The notes under the pieces were generated by a model, which ran no database searches, had not been told where the DNA came from, and was given only the letters and a program-made list of their open reading frames with translations. Of a DNA stretch of 10,668 nucleotides, positions 1-7,188 are shown piece after piece. The DNA lies in NCBI GenBank assembly GCA_034096865.1, contig JAWQFJ010016805.1, positions 25,001 through 35,668 of the forward strand. The letters run 5' to 3'. Position numbers and translations under genes: made by a program. Numbering within the stretch: the stretch's first letter is position 1; the number at the start of each line of letters is the position of its first letter. Source of the stretch: Theodoxus fluviatilis (taxonomy: Eukaryota > Mollusca > Gastropoda > Cycloneritida > Neritidae).

Positions 1-554
1 CCAAAGTGGTCCCCGTGGGAACTGAACAATGGGAACTTGTGTTGGAAAAATGTTAATCAGTTCGTCCACCGACAGCAACAAGATTGGACGCGTCGTGGGC
101 AGCTCCCGCGCATGAAAAAGGGCGACGGTTCAACCAGGCGACGATCCAGGCTTCCCATCTCGTCACTACACATCTTTCCCTATTCCTACCTGAAGACTGT
201 GCACAACTGTAATTCTACCTCAAAATCCGAAATTGACTGATTTCATGTTCTACAGAAACCAACCTAGAGTAAAATGTAGCTGTCTACTTTGTGTTCTATA
301 GAAACCAACCTACGGTAGGGTGACACTAATCCTGTTGGGGTGGTAAAAGGGTTTCATCGCATATCTGGCTGGCTCATTATATTTATACTTTTCTTGTTTT
401 AATCCTTGCATGATTCATCCAGTTGATTTTATTATCATTCATTAAATTCATTTAACTGTTTCTTACCGTTTGTTTCCCCTCTCTTTGAATGGGAGGCAGT
501 GAATGAATGAATAATTTGTTTTGTCTATATACCCTCCTGAACCCAGGAGTTAAA
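1..554. other. Unassigned sequence, no supported gene
   Basis: No convincing coding region is visible. A 67-codon open frame (37-240, plus) is basic, low in complexity and resembles no family I recognise, so I do not call it. The stretch becomes AT-rich after about 360. It contains a direct duplication at 246-318 and a small hairpin at 534-549 (CTCCTG, loop AACC, CAGGAG) just before the putative LTR. It could be a decayed end of another mobile element, but nothing identifies it. Confidence 0.5.
246..318. repeat. Short direct duplication, about 26 bp twice
   Basis: The motif TGTTCTAYAGAAACCAACCT, followed by a near-identical TA-rich end, occurs at about 246-271 and again at about 293-318, a period near 47 bp. 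The copies differ at only a few positions. This is a local tandem duplication of unknown meaning. Confidence 0.7.
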
Positions 555-844
555 TGTGACCCTTTTTCACAAACTGAGTCTTAACTCGCAAGAATTAGAA
601 AATGAAATTTTGTGTTTTTTTAAGTCTGCAATAATGTATCTTTCATTTGATATAAAAATAAAACTCCTGCTCTAAGTGCATGTAGGATTCAGTTTTGCCA
701 AAACGTCAAAATGCAGAAACCCGCCCTCATCACCTTTGTCAGCCTCTACTGCGTTTTTGCTGCTTGAGAGTTAAGACTAACGACTCACAAATAGTATTAC
801 CAGTATACTCCTAGATTTAAACTGAAACAGGGTTCTTTATGACA
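555..844 (+). mobile_element. Putative 5' LTR of the gag-bearing retrotransposon
   Basis: The right edge is the better supported one. Sequence ending in TGACA at 844 is followed by a two-base spacer and then a tRNA-Pro-like primer binding site at 847, the usual arrangement at the 3' end of a 5' LTR. The left edge is a guess, placed at TGTGACCC (555) because LTRs begin with TG and a length near 290 bp is plausible. Inside are a TATA-like box (651-658), an AATAAA (657-662), and an 11-bp perfect inverted repeat (AGTCTTAACTC 577-587 with GAGTTAAGACT 768-778). No second copy of this LTR is in the window, so neither boundary nor target duplication can be tested here. An alternative start is the TGTTGGGG near 333. 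Confidence 0.4.
651..658 (+). promoter_or_regulatory. TATA-like box in the putative LTR
   Basis: TATAAAAA lies about 190 bp before the putative LTR end, overlapping an AATAAA at 657-662. This fits a U3/R boundary, but AT-rich sequence yields such motifs by chance, so the call rests mainly on position. Confidence 0.3.
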
Positions 845-846
845 TT

Positions 847-860
847 TGGGGGCTCGTCCG
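847..860 (+). other. Primer binding site, tRNA-Pro type
   Basis: TGGGGGCTCGTCCG matches the first 14 bases of the tRNA-Pro primer binding site known from murine gammaretroviruses and from various LTR elements; the match ends at 861. It starts two bases after a CA dinucleotide and lies upstream of a gag-like region, where minus-strand priming would occur. By established LTR-element biology this site pairs with the 3' end of the primer tRNA. The specific tRNA is inferred from the match alone. Confidence 0.65.
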
Positions 861-861
861 T

Positions 862-900
862 TGATCAAGCATTATCCCATGATATCTAAGTGCTTGATCA
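862..900 (+). other. Perfect 10-bp hairpin just after the primer site
   Basis: TGATCAAGCA (862-871) and TGCTTGATCA (891-900) are exact reverse complements separated by 19 bases. The stem begins one base after the primer-site match ends. Leader hairpins can act in primer annealing, dimerisation or packaging, but here the function is only inferred from position. Confidence 0.6.
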
Positions 901-1169
901 TTGATAAATCATATACCTTGTTTATCAGATACAGTGCTTTTGTTGTTCTATTGAATCCTAGATGATATTTTTAGAGCCAAACCTTAGCATTCTGACCCTG
1001 TGGAGTGTGCATGAATTCTCAAGTGAGTGCAGCAAGAGAGTTACTGTTATCCGATCTTTCATGGCGCAGATGATATATTGACTCAAGCTCTCTCGGGTGA
1101 TTGCATTTTCACTTGTTTGATTCATGGTGAATCTTGAGTTGTATTGAGTGTAACAGTGTTGAATTCAAA
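901..1169 (+). other. Untranslated leader between primer site and gag
   Basis: This is AT-rich sequence with no open frame of note. Its position between the primer binding site and the first gag codon makes it the element's leader. No splice donor or other motif stands out. Confidence 0.4.
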
Positions 1170-2197
1170 ATGTCTGTCACTTTGTGCGAGGAGTTTGTCA
1201 AAGCCTTGTAGTTTTGCAAAGGGCCGGAAAGAAAGATCTGCTGGAGATATCGGGTTACTTTGGTGTCGAATTTGATAAATCTCTAACTGTAGCCAACCTC
1301 AGGGAGAGGCTTTTGGAGATACTGAAGGAAAAGTGTGTTTTGCATGAAGATAGTTTCCTTTTGGATGAAAATCCAGGAAGGACCGAGGATGGCGCGCAAT
1401 TCAGTCCTCCACAACATTCTTTGGCAAAGCAATTGAATAGCCAGTATGATACACAAAGGTTGGAGATAGAGCTAAAGAGAATGGAGATAGAGAACAATCG
1501 GAAACAGAGAGAGCATGGACGGATGAAAATGGATAGACAGCATGAGATGGAGATGGAAAAGATTCAACAGAAAAAGAGAGTTGAGAAGTTTAGAGCAGGG
1601 AGAGAGAATAGGAGATCGAGCAAAGGTTCGGATGTTCGAATCCCTGAGAGAAAATCCCCAGCTTTGATGAAAAGGGTGTCGAGCCATTCTTTTCCTACTT
1701 CGAGACACTGGCGAAGGGATGGAAAGTACGGAAGGAGGAATGGGCATGTTTGATCCATCCGGTATTGACGGGGAGGGCCAGAGAGATATTTCTTCGATGT
1801 CGCCGGAAGACAGGTTGAATTGCAAAAAGCTGAGGGCTAAGATCCTCAAGGGATAAGCCGAGTCCCGGTAAGCTATCATCATGAGCTCTGCTCTCGGAAG
1901 AAGAGAAACGGTGAGACGTACAAAGAGTACTCTTGGGACATACGTGTCTTGTTTGACAGGTGGTTTGACTCCCTCAAAGTGAATAACAGATTTGAGAGAC
2001 TGCAAGAAACGGCTCTGATGGAATCCTTCAACAGAGGGATATTTGACACTCTCGGATTATATCTGAGTGACAAGGGTGCCAGGGTGCTGCAAGAGGCAGC
2101 TGAATGCAATCATACATACGCTGCCACGCATTGACAGGTCAAAGATAAGAGTCCAGTCGACAAACACTGCAGTCAGTAGGCGTTCAAGTGGGCAGTC

Positions 2198-2254
2198 GGG
2201 GGGTGGGGGGGGATGGGGGTGGCGGTGGGGGTGGGAGTGGGGGTGTTTGTGGGG
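2198..2254 (+). repeat. G-rich low-complexity tract
   Basis: This tract is almost only G with scattered T and single A or C, containing many runs of four to eight G. It lies in the gag linker before the zinc knuckle, where it reads as Gly/Val or Gly/Trp repeats depending on frame. Multiple closely spaced G-runs meet the usual pattern for a G-quadruplex on the plus strand. It probably grew by slippage after gag died. Confidence 0.8.
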
Positions 2255-2257
2255 AAA

Positions 2258-2299
2258 TGTTTCAACTGTGGAAAAGTTGGACACAGAGCGGCTGGGTGC
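2258..2299 (+). other. CCHC zinc knuckle in gag
   Basis: The translation CFNCGKVGHRAAGC fits C-X2-C-X4-H-X4-C with all four zinc ligands intact. This is the nucleocapsid RNA-binding motif of retroviral and Gypsy-type gag. It is in the same frame as the capsid-like segment starting near 1868, separated by stops at 2132 and 2177. Confidence 0.92.
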
Positions 2300-2458
2300 C
2301 AGACAAAGCATTTCACATTCGTCAACTGTGTGGTACAGCGGCGAATCAAGCGAGTTTCGGGCATCTGTGAGATGGGAGAAATTAAAGACCTCCAGCCTGT
2401 GTGGCACGAAAGGGTGGGAACGGCCCCGACTGAGACTCCCGAGGGTGATAAGAGTGTG

Positions 2459-2493
2459 AAGACCATACATTACTAAGACCGCGCACTCGGCTA
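2459..2493 (+). repeat. Inverted repeat, left arm
   Basis: Sequence from AAGACCATAC to CACTCGGCTA pairs with 4436-4470 over 35 bases with a single mismatch (A here, C in the reverse complement of the partner). Weaker similarity continues to about 2567, including a T-rich stretch ending in GTCTTTT. Confidence 0.85.
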
Positions 2494-2567
2494 TTTTTGC
2501 TATACGCGGAGCGAGGTACGGATTTCGAGTTACGTACCCCTTTTTCCGTGTCTTTTGATGCTGGCGA

Positions 2568-3282
2568 GAGTAACAACAAATAGGAGTCTGCAACTTTCGG
2601 CGGCTTGCATTCCTAATTCTGCAAACTACATACATATAGCATACAGCAGAAGATAATTGCAATAAATCATTTACCTCAACGTATGATAGAGGGTAGGTTT
2701 CTGCAACTAGGGATGCATACTAATCTAGAATGCACTCAATTAATCTATGTATATCCTGGTCTATACTGAAGGGCGGGGGCAGTGTAAGGAAAATTTAATA
2801 CAAAAGTCTTTCCGCACGTTGTATTGTCTTCGTCATCACAATTTTAAACACATTTTGCATTTTTAACAACAGTAAGTTCTCATGAGGTACTAAAGTGTAA
2901 GGAGCTAATCTTGTGCATCACAAACAACGGAGGTTAATTATTTTTTCTTTTCTTCCCCGTCAAATCTTGACGTCTTGAATTTTGCACCCATTTACTACAT
3001 CTCGTCTCGTCTCGGGGGAAGCGGAAAACAGATTGTCCACTATAGCCGCATGAGTATCTGGCATTTAAACATGATATTTCAGCGCAATTTTCTCCTCCGT
3101 GCTTCGTCGCTTCATTTTCAGCTATGAGAGAATGAAAGCGTCGATTCTAATTCCTGCTAGAAACACCACAGTGTTCAAAGTAATAAGAGGAAAAGCGTTC
3201 TGACCTATTGATGCCAGTCGCTTTCTCTAGTGGGAGACCCAAGATGCCATCGCAGCCTACTGCTCGATCGTCTAGCTGCTGC
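2568..3282. other. Non-coding, unassigned interior
   Basis: AT-rich sequence without a credible open frame, RNA gene or recognisable element. A small pyrimidine-rich run (2941-2957) and a TCTCG triplet repeat near 3000-3015 are the only local features. I see nothing functional. Confidence 0.5.
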
Positions 3283-3307
3283 TCAGTTCAGTTCAGTTCA
3301 GTTCAGT
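3283..3307 (-). repeat. (TCAGT)5, 3' tail repeat of the RTE LINE
   Basis: Five perfect TCAGT units; read on the minus strand it is (ACTGA)n at the 3' end of the RTE-type coding frame. RTE elements end in short tandem repeats that serve target-primed reverse transcription, so this is best read as the element's true 3' terminus. Confidence 0.8.
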
Positions 3308-3692
3308 CTCTTAACCCTGAGATGGGTTGTTGAGGCACCACTAATGACTTTCGGACAATCTTCCTCCATCGATCTCTATCCTCTGTGGCTTGCTGTGAGT
3401 CAGCAAAGGTCAAGCCTGTCCACTCTTTGATGTTGTCTTCCCACCTCTTTCTCTGCCTGCCTCTCCTTCTCCCACCTGGTACGGTACCCTGCAGAATGGT
3501 CTTGGCCAGCCCATTGCCTCTTGACACGTGACCGTACCACTTCAGCTTTCTGCTTTTCACGATTGAGAGCAGGTCTTCGTACTGTCCAACCGCTCTCCTG
3601 ATCCTGTTGCTGACTTCCTCATTCGTGACATGGTCTTTATATGAGATGTTCAGAATCTTTGTCATCATGTGGTGTGTCTGGAGCTGATACAG
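3303..3692 (-). pseudogene. RTE-type LINE, C-terminal end of the polyprotein (5'-truncated)
   Basis: The minus-strand frame encodes the region after the reverse transcriptase in RTE-type LINEs. Visible hallmarks in order are KILNISYKDHVTNEEV, LLSIVKSRKLKWYGHVSR, the basic GGRRRGRQRKRWEDNIKEWT and FADSQQATEDRDRWRKIV. Nothing upstream of the segment that normally follows the polymerase is present, so the copy is 5'-truncated, as is typical of LINEs. The frame is open to its stop (TGA at 3303-3305), with no internal lesion, so the insertion may be fairly young. Residues from about 3693 to 3707 no longer resemble the family, placing the break there. The catalytic domains are missing, so it is inactive. 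The family call is secure; the subfamily is not determined. Confidence 0.9.
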
Positions 3693-4010
3693 CTTGGCGG
3701 AGCCCATCCCTCTTCAAGCCCGACCACAGCCGAGGTCCTCCCACCTGGAGGGTCGCCCTGGTCGTGAACACGTGGGCGTTGGATCCATTGTGGGACTTGT
3801 CCGCCCTGGCCGGTGACCTGCATCGCGGAGGTCTTTCGCCCAGTGGTGCCGTGATAGCACCACGTATTTTCTTTCAGGGTTTGCTCCCTTAGCCTTTGCC
3901 TTTCCCAAAGCTACCCGCAAGACAGCGGGAGGCTCGTGGAGGGCGGGGTCGTCTATCTCCCCGTACAGATGTGAAGCAACTGCCCACTGCCCTGCTGCTC
4001 AGAGAACTGA
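3693..4010. other. GC-rich island of unknown origin
   Basis: This block is clearly richer in G and C than its AT-rich flanks. Open frames on both strands (3641-3892 plus, 3714-3920 minus, 3896-4090 plus) appear to be composition effects with no family resemblance. It contains a perfect 7-bp hairpin (GTGGTGC 3843-3849, loop CGTGATA, GCACCAC 3857-3863). It sits directly upstream of the RTE 5' break, so it may be a piece of another repeat. Confidence 0.45.
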
Positions 4011-4366
4011 CCATATGCGTCCGGTGTTTATTTCTTTATTTAGACCAGCTTGTTAGGAATGTACTTTCCCATGGAGAAAAGTGTGTTTAGATCTAGAGAT
4101 CTGATTTACTCAGATTTTGACCCTTTTCCCAGCTTTGTGTGGGAATTTTCATTTGAGTGTTTATAATACACTCACTTCTCCAGTACTCGGCTGATTAGTG
4201 TTCACGTTTATGAACGACGGAACGAACGATGTGTCACATATATAATTTCTGGCTTGAAGAAATAATTTAGAAACCCTTGCACGCACTTGCATTCTGCCAT
4301 TCATACACTACACGTTACTCCTCTCGCACATGGCATAGATACAACACTCACTATACATGTGTATCT
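4011..4366. other. Non-coding, unassigned
   Basis: AT-rich sequence with no credible gene. It leads into the inward extension of the right inverted-repeat arm. Nothing else is supported. Confidence 0.45.
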
Positions 4367-4435
4367 CGCACAAGCGCTCCGGGGAAAAGACAGAGAAAAA
4401 CGGGAAGATTACTCTGTCGGAAATCTCGCTGAAAT

Positions 4436-4470
4436 TAGCCGAGTGCGCGGTCGTAGTAATGTATGGTCTT
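4436..4470 (-). repeat. Inverted repeat, right arm
   Basis: This is the reverse complement of 2459-2493 with one mismatch in 35 bases. Similarity continues inward to about 4367, including the T-rich run ending in GTCTTTT on the minus strand. The outer edge is at 4470, about 35 bp before LINE-A coding homology becomes recognisable. Confidence 0.85.
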
Positions 4471-4934
4471 TGCTATTAGCACCTTCACGTCAACGTGATA
4501 CAACCAGAAAAACACCAAACCATTTTGCATATGCAGAGCTAGGGAGACACCCTTTATTGTACTGGAACAATAAAACAGGTAACATACTGGCTCAGCTTGC
4601 TCAAAATGTCAACTCTGAGACTACCGAGCCAAGCTTGCATGATGCCATGGAACTCACAAATTCCAGTTGATAAGAACTGCTCGTGCATTGTGAAAGACAC
4701 TTTGTGCAAACTCCGTTACTTGTATGTATGGCTCAATGGAGGAGTTCCGAATGTGAGACATTTTCTAAAGCAGCTAAAGGGATGACTGCAGGACTGCTGA
4801 CGAAAACTGTGGGTCGAGAATAATCGTACCAGCAAAAGATTGTTATGCTATTGTACATGTTAAGACGTTTGGCAAAGAAAACTATTTTGGCATTAATACT
4901 AATAAGAAATTTATCCGTCTCCAATTAGGAATAA

Positions 4935-4939
4935 ATGAT
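4935..4939. repeat. Target-site duplication, left copy (ATGAT)
   Basis: ATGAT immediately precedes the TG start of the solo LTR and is repeated exactly at 5411-5415 after its CA end. Five bases is a standard length for LTR integrases. Confidence 0.88.
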
Positions 4940-5069
4940 TGTCACGTACTGCACGTGATGGTTTCTTCGACAAATGCGTTTTCTATTAGTCAGCATTTCT
5001 TGGGGTCGGGGTTTCCACGCAGAGACGTTGAAAATCGTGCTTTACATGAGTTGAATTCATTGTTATTTC

Positions 5070-5077
5070 TATAAAAG
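5070..5077 (+). promoter_or_regulatory. TATA box of the solo LTR
   Basis: TATAAAAG lies 130 bp into the LTR, a plausible U3 promoter position. Together with AATAAA at 5333-5338 it sets the LTR orientation as plus. Whether it drives transcription now cannot be told. Confidence 0.5.
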
Positions 5078-5224
5078 ATGACATGCATGCAAGGTACAGT
5101 TACTTGAATGATTCATGAAACCCTACAGAGGGGTTCCAGTCGTGAGCTGGGGTCTGGTGACGGATGGGGTGAGGTGGTGGATTTATTTCACATGAAGTAG
5201 ATGGTGTAGCAGGAGAGGAGTGTT

Positions 5225-5308
5225 AGAGCTTGGGCTCTGTGTGGCGGACATTGGTAATGTGAGAGCTTGGGCTTTGTTGGTGAAAGTGGCTTTTGAGAGC
5301 TTCGGGGG
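5225..5308 (+). repeat. Triplicated motif AGAGCTTNGGG in the solo LTR
   Basis: AGAGCTTGGGCTCTG (5225-5239), AGAGCTTGGGCTTTG (5262-5276) and AGAGCTTCGGGGG (5296-5308) recur with spacings of 37 and 34 bp. Repeated motifs between promoter and polyadenylation signal may be regulatory or slippage-derived. Confidence 0.6.
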
Positions 5309-5410
5309 CGTTGTGTGAACCTTGTGTATGTAAATAAATTGTTATTCACTCAGGATTGTTTTAGCAGTTTTGTTAAAACGGCAACCCCGATCATTGAGGG
5401 GGTCGTGACA

Positions 5411-5415
5411 ATGAT
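5411..5415. repeat. Target-site duplication, right copy (ATGAT)
   Basis: Exact copy of 4935-4939, directly after the CA end of the solo LTR. Confidence 0.88.
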
Positions 5416-5668
5416 TTAATAGCAAATCGGAATTACAGACTAAATAAAATAGGAAATCCTACAGCCGAAGATGAAAGACATGTCCTGTTTGATTGTGATG
5501 CTTACAGATACATAAGAGAAAGGTGTATTGCACTTTATGTACACTCGAATAAAAAAAAGATGGTGCAATAAGTTCATAAAGGGAACAAGCACCCGTGTAA
5601 TCATGGATGTAGCGATGTACATTTGTAATGCATTGAACGTCAGAGAGAACAAACAAATTTGGAGCTGA

Positions 5669-5823
5669 AGCTGAAATATAGATGAAAAGCTATTTTCAGA
5701 CGTTGACAGATCTCGTTATATTTGTTGATGCAAATGATGACATACATATCTATCAACATATTACATTTAGTAGTGACTTCTGCTGTTCAGATGGACTGTC
5801 AGCCAAAGAATAAACTTCTTTCG
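5669..5823 (+). other. 3' untranslated region of LINE-A
   Basis: AT-rich sequence between the LINE-A stop and the tetranucleotide array. It includes AATAAA at 5809-5814, about ten bases before the array begins. No open frame of note. Assignment to LINE-A rests on continuity and on the abrupt switch to TGTCTG repeats at 5824. Confidence 0.55.
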
Positions 5824-5853
5824 TGTCTGTCTGTCTGTCTGTCGGTCTGTGTA

Positions 5854-5894
<41 letters not shown>

Positions 5895-5939
5895 GTGTCT
5901 GTCTGTCTGTGTGTCTGTCTGTGTGTCTGTGTGTCTGTG

Positions 5940-6000
<61 letters not shown>

Positions 6001-6169
6001 GTCTGTCTGTCTGTCTGTCTGCATGCCTGCCTGCCTGCCTGCCTGCTTGCCTGCCTGTCAGTCTGTGTGTCTGTGTGTCTGTGTGTCGGTCTGTGTGTCT
6101 GTCTGTGTGTCTTTCAGTGTGTGTCTGTGTGTATGTCTCTCTGTCTCTCTGTGTGTCCGTGTGACCGTG

Positions 6170-6216
<47 letters not shown>

Positions 6217-6480
6217 GTGTCTGTCTGTCTGTCTGTGTGTCTGTCGGTGTGTTTGTCTGACTGTCTGTCGGTGTGTCTGCCTGCCTGCCTGCCTGTCAGT
6301 CTGTGTGTCTGTGTGTCGGTCTGTGTGTCTGTCTGTCTGTCTGCCTGTCTGTCTGCCTGTCTGTCTGTCTGTCTGTGTGTGTGTGTGTCTGTCTCTCTGT
6401 GTGTGTGAATCTGTCTTTCTGTATGTGTGTCTGTCTGTCTGCCTGTCTGTCTGTGTGTCTGTCTGCGTGTCTTTCTGTCT

Positions 6481-6521
<41 letters not shown>

Positions 6522-6584
6522 TGTTTATCGTTCTGTGTGTATGTCTGTGTGTCTGTGTGTCTGTGTGTTTGTGTGTGTGTGTCT

Positions 6585-6843
6585 GTCTGTCTGTCTGTCT
6601 GTCTGTATGTCTGTCTGTCTGTCTGTATGTATGTCTGTATGTCTGTCTGTCTGTCTGTCTGTCTCTCTGTGTGTCTGTCTGTCTGTCTGTCTATTTGTAT
6701 ATGTGTTTGTGTTTCTGTCTCTCTGTCTGTCTCTCTGTCTGTGTGTCTGTGTGTCTGTGTGTGTGTGTGTGTGTGTGTCTGTCTGTCTGTCTGTCTGTCT
6801 GTATGTCTGTCTGTCTGTCTGTCTGTCTGTATGTATGTCTGTA

Positions 6844-6876
<33 letters not shown>

Positions 6877-6958
6877 GTGTGTCTGTCTGTCTGTCTGTCT
6901 ATTTGTATATGTGTTTGTGTTTCTGTCTCTCTGTCTGTCTCTCTGTCTGTGTGTCTGT

Positions 6959-6994
<36 letters not shown>
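6585..6994. repeat. Two-copy higher-order repeat of about 200 bp inside the array
   Basis: A distinctive block is present twice: GTATG variants, CTCTCTGTGTG, then CTATTTGTATATGTGTTTGTGTTTCTG, and finally a long (TG)n. Anchors are at 6605 and 6801, 6625 and 6829, 6691 and 6899, giving offsets of 196, 204 and 208 bp; the offsets change by multiples of four, as expected from gain or loss of whole CTGT units. This is a segmental tandem duplication laid over simple slippage. Confidence 0.9.
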
Positions 6995-7022
<28 letters not shown>

Positions 7023-7031
7023 GTGTGTGTG

Positions 7032-7074
<43 letters not shown>

Positions 7075-7086
7075 GTGTGTGTGTGT

Positions 7087-7164
<78 letters not shown>

Positions 7165-7188
7165 CTGTGTGTCTGTCTGTCTGTCTAT

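Larger units (their letters stand above)
1170..2465 (+). pseudogene. gag: Gag pseudogene of a Gypsy-like LTR retrotransposon
   Basis: Gag would package the element RNA in cytoplasmic particles. The best start is the ATG at 1170 (MSVTLCEEFVK...), which hits a TAG at 1209; homology resumes in another frame at about 1212 with DLLEISGYFGVEF. A charged coiled-coil-like stretch rich in Glu, Arg, Lys and Met covers about 1450-1600. The capsid/SCAN-like core follows in pieces: EEWACLIHPVLTGRAREIF (1654-1818, ending in TGA), then SPEDRLNCKKLRAKIL (1791-1856, ending in TAA), then RNGETYKEYSWDIRVLFDRW to the end of the domain (about 1868-2134, ending in TGA). A TAG at 2177 and a G-rich linker precede a CCHC zinc knuckle at 2258-2299. 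The domain order matches Gypsy-type gag of invertebrates. At least four frame changes and several stops make it dead. No protease, reverse transcriptase or integrase follows; the frame ends at 2476, just inside the inverted-repeat arm that begins at 2459. Confidence 0.85.
2459..4470. mobile_element. Possible non-autonomous element bounded by inverted repeats
   Basis: A 35-bp arm at each end matches with one mismatch in inverted orientation, and weaker similarity continues inward to about 105 bp. Both arms begin with AAGACCATACATTACTA at the outer edge, and to the left the gag homology stops at the same point. Recognisable LINE-A coding homology starts only about 35 bp to the right of the right arm. 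This suggests a 2-kb unit inserted between two older elements. Inside are an RTE LINE end and a GC-rich block, with no transposase. I find no target-site duplication, so two unrelated opposite-facing copies of one repeat family are an equal alternative. Confidence 0.4.
4940..5410 (+). mobile_element. Solo LTR, 471 bp, with intact ends and 5-bp target duplication
   Basis: The element starts TGTCACG and ends CGTGACA, a perfect 7-bp terminal inverted repeat with the canonical TG...CA ends, and is flanked by ATGAT on both sides. A TATA box (TATAAAAG, 5070-5077) and an AATAAA (5333-5338) fit the plus orientation of an LTR with U3 and R regions. Three copies of AGAGCTTNGGG (5225, 5262, 5296) lie about 35 bp apart between them. 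No internal domain or second LTR is present, so it most likely arose by recombination between the two LTRs of a full element. It lies inside the LINE-A coding region, and removing LTR plus one ATGAT rejoins that frame. Its termini differ from the putative LTR at 555-844, so it is probably a different family. Confidence 0.88.
4500..5668 (+). pseudogene. LINE-A: C-terminal region of a non-LTR retrotransposon polyprotein, split by a solo LTR
   Basis: Fragments in several frames read as the C-terminal part of a LINE-type polyprotein of a sort I associate with mollusc genomes. Segments are TPNHFAYAELGRHP (about 4515-4553), a frame change near 4550, TIKQVTYWLSLLKM then PVDKNCSCIVKDTL and VRHFLKQLK (4552-4782), stops at 4783 and 4798 inside continuing homology, a frame change near 4860, then TFGKENYF to RLQLGIN. 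The solo LTR at 4940-5410 interrupts here. After it come NYRLNKIGNP and AEDERHVLFDCDAYRYIRER, resembling the zinc-finger-like end of such proteins. An A8 run (5551-5558) then shifts the frame before TRVIMDVAMYICNALNVREN, and the frame stops at 5666-5668. No polymerase motif is present. The exact clade cannot be named from this part. The first codons lie close to the right inverted-repeat arm, so the 5' part is missing. Confidence 0.75.

Noticed and set aside
37..240. Small basic protein of 67 residues.
   Set aside because: No family resemblance and no supporting context; the length is unremarkable for a chance frame.
1255..2109. Minus-strand open frames opposite gag (up to 177 codons).
   Set aside because: Antisense shadows of the gag pseudogene; Ser/Leu-rich composition mirrors its Glu/Arg-rich sense strand.
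3641..4090. Several open frames of 64-83 codons in the GC-rich block.
   Set aside because: Open on both strands because of high GC and few stops; no conserved motif.
555..5410. Pairing of the putative LTR at 555-844 with the LTR at 4940-5410 as two ends of one element.
   Set aside because: Their terminal and internal sequences differ, and the second has its own target duplication inside a LINE frame.
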